A stretch of DNA of 9,033 nucleotides from Solirubrobacterales bacterium. Its GTDB lineage: Bacteria > Actinomycetota > Thermoleophilia > Solirubrobacterales > Solirubrobacteraceae. Below the pieces are notes generated by a model that did no database searches, was not told where the DNA came from, and was given only the letters and a program-made list of their open reading frames with translations. Position numbers and translations under genes: made by a program. Position 1 is the first letter of the stretch. Each line of letters begins with the position of its first letter. Positions 5,359 through 9,033 of this stretch are shown here, one piece after another. The stretch is from assembly GCA_003134675.1 (NCBI GenBank), contig PLBZ01000036.1, forward strand, positions 1-9,033, written 5' to 3'.

Positions 5359-6104
5359 TCGACAGCCACACCCACCTGCACCTGTGCGAGGGGTCGGACG
5401 CGGAGCTGGTGGCGGCTGCCGATGCGGCGGGCGTGACGCGCATGCTCACGGTGGGGACAGACGGCGCGTCCTCGCGCGTGGCGCTCGCGGCGGCCGAGGC
5501 GTTTCCCCAGGTGTTTGCGGCCGTCGGGTGCCACCCGAACGAAGCACGGGGGTTCGACGGGGCCGAGGAGGCCGAGCTGAAGGCGCTGGCTGCGCACGAG
5601 CGCTGCGTGGCGATCGGCGAGACGGGGCTGGACTTCTACCGCGATCTCGCGCCGCGCGCCGATCAGGAGCGGGCGTTCGCCGCGCAGATCGCGCTCGCGC
5701 GCGAGACGGGCAAGCCGCTCGTGATCCATACGCGCGCCGCCGAGGATGCCACGCTCGCTCAGCTCGCCGGCGAAGCGGATGGCCTGAGCGTGGTGATCCA
5801 CTGTTTCTCGATGCCCGAGCGCTTGGACGAGTGCTTGGAGCGGGGCTATGAGATCTCGTTCGCGGGCAACGTCACGTACAAGAACGCCGCCGATTTGGCC
5901 GAAGCGGCCAGGAATGTCCCCGAAGATCGGCTGCTCGTCGAGACCGACGCCCCCTATCTGACTCCCCAGGCGGTCCGTAAGGAGCGCAACCAGCCGGCGT
6001 TCGTGGCGCATACCGTGGCCTTTCTCGCCGAGCTGCGGGGGGTCTCCGTGGGCGAGCTGGGCGCGATGGTGGAGCGCAACGCGGCGCGGATCTTCAGTTG
6101 GTGA
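5355..6104 (+). CDS. tatD: TatD-family metal-dependent DNase/hydrolase
   Basis: An amidohydrolase-fold TIM-barrel protein of 249 aa, the normal family length. TatD enzymes are 3'-5' exonucleases and DNA-repair or quality-control nucleases; the substrate here is not shown. All metal ligands are present: H5 and H7 in MIDSHTHLH, E89 in IGETGLDFYRD, H125 in VIHTRAA, H149 in VIHCFS, and D198 in LLVETDAPYL. GCHPNEA at 58-64 is the usual AVGxHP segment. ATG 5355 is chosen because the family always begins just before the DSHTH motif; an open frame extends upstream only as a shadow inside metG. It overlaps metG as ATGA and overlaps rsmA at its own stop as GTGA. Confidence 0.96.
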   Translation: MIDSHTHLHLCEGSDAELVAAADAAGVTRMLTVGTDGASSRVALAAAEAFPQVFAAVGCHPNEARGFDGAEEAELKALAAHERCVAIGETGLDFYRDLAPRADQERAFAAQIALARETGKPLVIHTRAAEDATLAQLAGEADGLSVVIHCFSMPERLDECLERGYEISFAGNVTYKNAADLAEAARNVPEDRLLVETDAPYLTPQAVRKERNQPAFVAHTVAFLAELRGVSVGELGAMVERNAARIFSW

Positions 6105-6946
6105 AGAGCGCCGAGAGCAACGCCGTTCCCGTCCAGCCGAGCCTGCGACGGCTCAAGGCTTTCGGCGTGCGTCCGGATCGCGAGCTGGGACAGAGCTTCC
6201 TGATCGACTCGAACATCCTCGGCGTGATCGGTCGCGCCGCGGAGTGCTCTTCAGAAGACGTCGTCCTGGAGATCGGCGGCGGTCTGGGGGTGCTGTCGGA
6301 GTATCTGGCCGAGCGCGTGCGGCATGTGCACGTGGTGGAGATCGACGTGCGTCTGAAAGAGGCGTTGGGGGACGCGGTCGATCGATTCGCCAACGTGAGC
6401 GTTCACTGGGGCGATGCGATGAAGCTCGACCTCGGCGGTATGCGTCCGCAGCCGACGAAGGTCGTCGCAAACCTGCCTTACGGAATCGCGGCGGGGGTGC
6501 TGTTGAGGACGATCGAGGAGCTGGGAGGCGTGGGGCTGTGGGTGGCGATGGCGCAGCGCGAGGTGGGCGAGCGCCTCGCGGCCAAGGCGGGCAGTGGCGC
6601 CTATGGCGTGCCGTCGGTGATCGCCCAGCTTGCATGTGAGGTGCAGTTGTTACGGGCCATCCCGCGGAACGTCTTTTATCCGGTGCCGAACGTCGACTCG
6701 GTGTTGGTCGGCCTGCGTCGCCGCGAAGAGGCCGCCGACGCGCCACTACGGGGTCTGGTCAACGGGGCGTTCGCCCACCGGCGCAAGACGCTTGCCGGCT
6801 CGCTTGCGCTCTCCGGCCGGGGCGGTGGCCGCTCTCGTGAGGAAGTCCGCGGAGCGCTGGAGCAGCTCGGCCACCCCGCCGATGTGCGCGCCGAGCGCCT
6901 TTCACCCGAGGACTTCCGGGCGCTGGCGCGGGTGCTGGAGCTGTGA
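6101..6946 (+). CDS. rsmA: 16S rRNA dimethyladenosine transferase RsmA (KsgA)
   Basis: Dimethylates A1518 and A1519 of 16S rRNA late in 30S assembly. The protein has 281 aa. Motifs in order: LGQSFLID (29-36, family LGQNFL), the SAM-binding VLEIGGGLGVLS (55-66, where the usual GPG is GGG), VVEID (78-82), VVANLPYGIA (121-130, the catalytic NLPY), MAQREVGERLAA (150-161) with GAYGVPSV (166-173), FYPVPNVDS (192-200), and FAHRRKTL (224-231) in the C-terminal domain. The start is GTG 6101, overlapping the tatD stop as GTGA; TTG at 6098 is one codon earlier and less likely. Loss of this enzyme classically gives kasugamycin resistance, but the sequence here looks intact. Confidence 0.96.
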   Translation: MKSAESNAVPVQPSLRRLKAFGVRPDRELGQSFLIDSNILGVIGRAAECSSEDVVLEIGGGLGVLSEYLAERVRHVHVVEIDVRLKEALGDAVDRFANVSVHWGDAMKLDLGGMRPQPTKVVANLPYGIAAGVLLRTIEELGGVGLWVAMAQREVGERLAAKAGSGAYGVPSVIAQLACEVQLLRAIPRNVFYPVPNVDSVLVGLRRREEAADAPLRGLVNGAFAHRRKTLAGSLALSGRGGGRSREEVRGALEQLGHPADVRAERLSPEDFRALARVLEL

Positions 6947-7863
6947 GCGAGCTCCCGGCGCGGGCGCTTGCCCCGGCGAAGATCAACCTCGGGCTGTTCC
7001 TCGGGCCGGCCCGCGAGGATTGCAGGCACGAGCTGGTGACGGTGATGCAGTCGATCTCGCTGGCCGACGAGCTGACGCTGGAGCCGGCGCCGGCGGGCGC
7101 GGTGCAGGACGAGGTCGTCTGTCCGGGGGTCGATGCGGAGCGCAACCTGGCCGCGGCGGCGCTGCGCGCATTCCGTGCGGCCACCGGCTGGGATGCGCCG
7201 CCGCTGCGACTGCGCATCGACAAGCGGATTCCGGTCGCGGCCGGCCTCGGCGGCGGCTCGGCGGACGCGGCGGCGGCGCTGCGCCTGGCCAGGCACGCGT
7301 CGGGTCTCGGCGACGATCGGCTGCTCCACGAGCTCGGCGCGGCGTTGGGCGCGGACGTGCCGGCGCAGATCGAGCCCGGGCGCTGGCTGGCGACGGGCGC
7401 CGGTGAGGTGTTGGAGGGGCTGCCGGACCCCAACCCGGAGTGGTTCGGGCTGCTCGTCCTGCCGTCCGCCGCGGAGCTTTCGACGGGGGCGGTGTACGGG
7501 GAGGCGGACAGGTTGGGCGTGGGCCGCTCGGCTGCGGAGCTGGCGGATCGCCGCGGCGCGCTGAGGTCCGCGCTCGAGCTGAGCGCGCCGGTGCCGGCGG
7601 CGAGCGAGCTGCTGGAGAACGACCTGGAGCGCGCCGCGATCTCCCTATGTCCGGAGATTGCCGATGCGCTCGCCCAGGCGCGGGACGTGGGAGCGGAGCT
7701 TGCGCTGGTGAGCGGCTCGGGGCCGACGGTCGTGGGGTTGTTCCCGCACGCCAACGGGTTGGGCCGATCCCAGCGCGCGGCCGCCGGCCTGGCAGGTCGT
7801 GTGCCGGCGCCGATCTGCGCGACGCCGGTGGACGCGCCGTACGCGCGTGCGAGGACGGTGTGA
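6943..7863 (+). CDS. ispE: 4-diphosphocytidyl-2-C-methyl-D-erythritol kinase
   Basis: ATP-dependent kinase of the MEP pathway that phosphorylates CDP-methylerythritol on the way to isopentenyl diphosphate. It is a GHMP-fold protein of 306 aa. APAKINLGLFL at 10-20 supplies the catalytic Lys (K13), PVAAGLGGGSADAA (97-110) is the ATP-binding loop, LGADVP (135-140) carries the catalytic Asp (D138), and SGSGPTVVGLF (257-267) is GHMP motif 3. One departure is visible: the substrate-binding DGYH-x-L of most IspE proteins reads DCRH-E-L here (26-31), so the Tyr that stacks on cytosine is Arg28, while His29 is kept. Start GTG 6943 overlaps the rsmA stop. Its product feeds undecaprenyl-phosphate, the lipid carrier used by the LCP enzyme encoded nearby. 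Confidence 0.93.
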   Translation: MSELPARALAPAKINLGLFLGPAREDCRHELVTVMQSISLADELTLEPAPAGAVQDEVVCPGVDAERNLAAAALRAFRAATGWDAPPLRLRIDKRIPVAAGLGGGSADAAAALRLARHASGLGDDRLLHELGAALGADVPAQIEPGRWLATGAGEVLEGLPDPNPEWFGLLVLPSAAELSTGAVYGEADRLGVGRSAAELADRRGALRSALELSAPVPAASELLENDLERAAISLCPEIADALAQARDVGAELALVSGSGPTVVGLFPHANGLGRSQRAAAGLAGRVPAPICATPVDAPYARARTV

Positions 7864-7883
7864 GTCACAATGAGGCCGAGCAA

Positions 7884-8096
7884 ATGAGCCGGACAGCGAT
7901 CAACGACCTTGTGGCCGTCTCTGCGGGTGTGTTCGGGCTGGCGCTGTTCGCCGGTTTGATCCTCGTGCCGGCGTGGAGCTCCTACTCGCGCTTGTGGGAG
8001 CGCGTCGCCGCGAGCGTCCTGTCGCTGTACGTGCTCGCGGTGCTCGTCGGCATCGGCGTGGCCGGGGCGCTCGCCGTCGTCTATTACTGGGGCTGA
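7884..8096 (+). CDS. Small two-helix membrane protein, function unknown
   Basis: A 70-aa protein from ATG 7884 with two hydrophobic segments, about residues 7-26 and 38-68, joined by a short loop (WSSYSRLWERVA). I do not recognise a family. GAGG at 7872-7875 sits 8 nt before ATG 7884. An alternative start, GTG 7860, overlaps the ispE stop as GTGA, like the other junctions of this operon, has GAGG at 7851-7854, and adds eight hydrophilic residues (VSHNEAEQ). Either start leaves both helices intact. The placement between ispE and the regulator gene, only 5 nt before the latter, suggests co-expression; a functional link to isoprenoid or envelope synthesis would be inference. Confidence 0.8.
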   Translation: MSRTAINDLVAVSAGVFGLALFAGLILVPAWSSYSRLWERVAASVLSLYVLAVLVGIGVAGALAVVYYWG

Positions 8097-8101
8097 GGGC
8101 G

Positions 8102-9033
8102 ATGGCAGAGGAGGAAAGCTCCGAGCTCGCGGCGTTGGAGGAGATCACCGGGGCGGTCGAATCCGGGGCGGGCCTGCCTGAAGTCGTGCGCGCGGCGGGC
8201 AAGGCGCTGGAGGCGAGCCTCGCGGTGACGGATGCGTGGGGAGCGACGCTCGCGGTGGCGGCCCGCTCGCCGGCGGAGGAGCGTGCGCTGCTCTCCAAAG
8301 GGGCGGGCGTGAGCAGCATTCCCCTGCGCGTGGCGGACGCGGTCGTCGGAACGCTGCACATGCGCGCGAAAACGGAGCCGAGCGCGTCGATGCGCAGGCT
8401 GCTGGTGACGATGATCGCCTCGGAGGTCGAGCGGGTGCGCGCACCCGAGCGGATCTCCGAGACAGCCGCGGCCGACTTCCTGCGCGCGGTGCTGAACCGC
8501 GAGTTGAGTACCCGCGACTCGCTGCTCGCGGGGGCGAAAGAGCTGGCGTTGGACGTCGAAGACGGGGCGAGCATGATCGTCGCGCGCGCGCATCCGCAGG
8601 CCCCCACCGACGAGGGCTGGCGCGGTCGCGTGCGCGCGGTCGCCGAGCGCGGCGCCAGGGCAGTCGTCAGCCGCTCGATCGCGGCGCTCTCAGAACGCGA
8701 TGGCATCCCTGGCGCCGAGGTGCTCGTGCTCGTGCCGGGTGGCGAGGAGGTGACGGCCGCACGCGCCGCCGAGGCGGTCCTGCATGAGATGGAGGCAGGG
8801 CTTCAGGGGTACACGTTCGCGATCGGGCGCAGCCGGATCACGGGAGATCCCGCCGAGCTGCCGCGCGCTGCGAGCGAGGCGCTGCTCGCGGCGAACGTCG
8901 CGCAGGGTGGCCCCGACGGTCAGGCGCTGGCCTTCGAGCAGACGGGGGCCTACCGGCTGCTGCTCAGCGCGATGAGCGAGAACCCCGCGGAGCTGCAGCG
9001 CTTCTACTCGGAGACGGTCGAGCCGCTGGTCGC
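8102..9033 (+). CDS. PucR/CdaR-type transcriptional regulator, cut by window end
   Basis: The frame is open from ATG 8102 to the end of the window (310 complete codons, no stop), so the 3' end is missing. Residues 1-115 look like a small sensory domain of GAF type, with VTDAWGATLAVAARS near 42-56 and a short IPLRVADAVVGTLHM strand pattern near 73-87. Residues about 120-285 look like the central GGDEF-like domain of CdaR/PucR proteins, including FAIGRSRI, AASEALLAANVAQ and LAFEQTGAYRLLLSA, then LQRFYSETVEPL. In this family the last element is followed by a C-terminal PucR helix-turn-helix, expected just past the window edge. Whether the targets include the upstream operon cannot be told. The start is 5 nt after the preceding stop, with GAGGG at 8095-8099. 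Confidence 0.82.
   Translation, partial: MAEEESSELAALEEITGAVESGAGLPEVVRAAGKALEASLAVTDAWGATLAVAARSPAEERALLSKGAGVSSIPLRVADAVVGTLHMRAKTEPSASMRRLLVTMIASEVERVRAPERISETAAADFLRAVLNRELSTRDSLLAGAKELALDVEDGASMIVARAHPQAPTDEGWRGRVRAVAERGARAVVSRSIAALSERDGIPGAEVLVLVPGGEEVTAARAAEAVLHEMEAGLQGYTFAIGRSRITGDPAELPRAASEALLAANVAQGGPDGQALAFEQTGAYRLLLSAMSENPAELQRFYSETVEPLV

Noticed and set aside
8236..8787. Gly/Arg-rich open frame inside the regulator gene.
   Set aside because: It is an out-of-frame shadow; the frame from ATG 8102 runs unbroken to the window end and shows the CdaR/PucR domain pattern.

Overview
The window is a high-GC, gene-dense stretch of bacterial chromosome. The gene content and order (rsmI-metG-tatD-rsmA-ispE, next to a LytR-CpsA-Psr gene), near-saturated use of G/C third positions, GTG starts and apparently leaderless promoters point to an actinobacterium. 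The Cys-free FmdB-like protein and the general character of the proteins suggest the Thermoleophilia/Solirubrobacterales side. That placement is inference and no rRNA is present to test it.

Left part (1-1645), plus strand: a small four-cysteine protein (71-328), an unrecognised single-pass membrane protein with a Lys/Arg-rich segment before its anchor (413-868), and a TetR/BetI-like regulator whose conserved N-terminus starts before any ATG/GTG/TTG (about 865-1464). The 181-nt gap after it holds an unusual palindromic repeat: a left arm at 1484-1510 and two near-identical copies (1511-1556 and 1569-1615) of a unit containing a terminator-like hairpin. The gap ends in a consensus -10 box just before the next gene.

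Middle (1646-3154): an FmdB-like gene whose zinc-ribbon cysteines are all gone and whose C-terminal half is a 15-nt tandem repeat plus a Ser run (1646-2038). It converges on a LytR-CpsA-Psr cell-envelope phosphotransferase gene on the minus strand (2043-3131). That gene diverges from rsmI across only 23 bp, with overlapping -10-like boxes serving both directions.

Right part (3155-9033), plus strand: one compact operon, rsmI, metG, tatD, rsmA, ispE, then a small two-helix membrane protein and a PucR/CdaR-type regulator cut by the window end. The first four junctions are 4-nt stop/start overlaps (GTGA or ATGA), and the ispE-to-membrane-protein junction can be read the same way, so translation is probably coupled. 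The operon joins translation quality functions (two 16S rRNA methyltransferases, methionyl-tRNA synthetase, TatD nuclease) to isoprenoid synthesis (IspE). The order is the widespread Firmicutes/Actinobacteria order without the rpfB/rnmV genes that often sit between tatD and rsmA.

I see no CRISPR array, insertion sequence, tRNA, rRNA or prophage. Most of the window is housekeeping; the unusual items are the palindromic repeat, the TetR start, the degenerate FmdB and the 23-bp divergent promoter.
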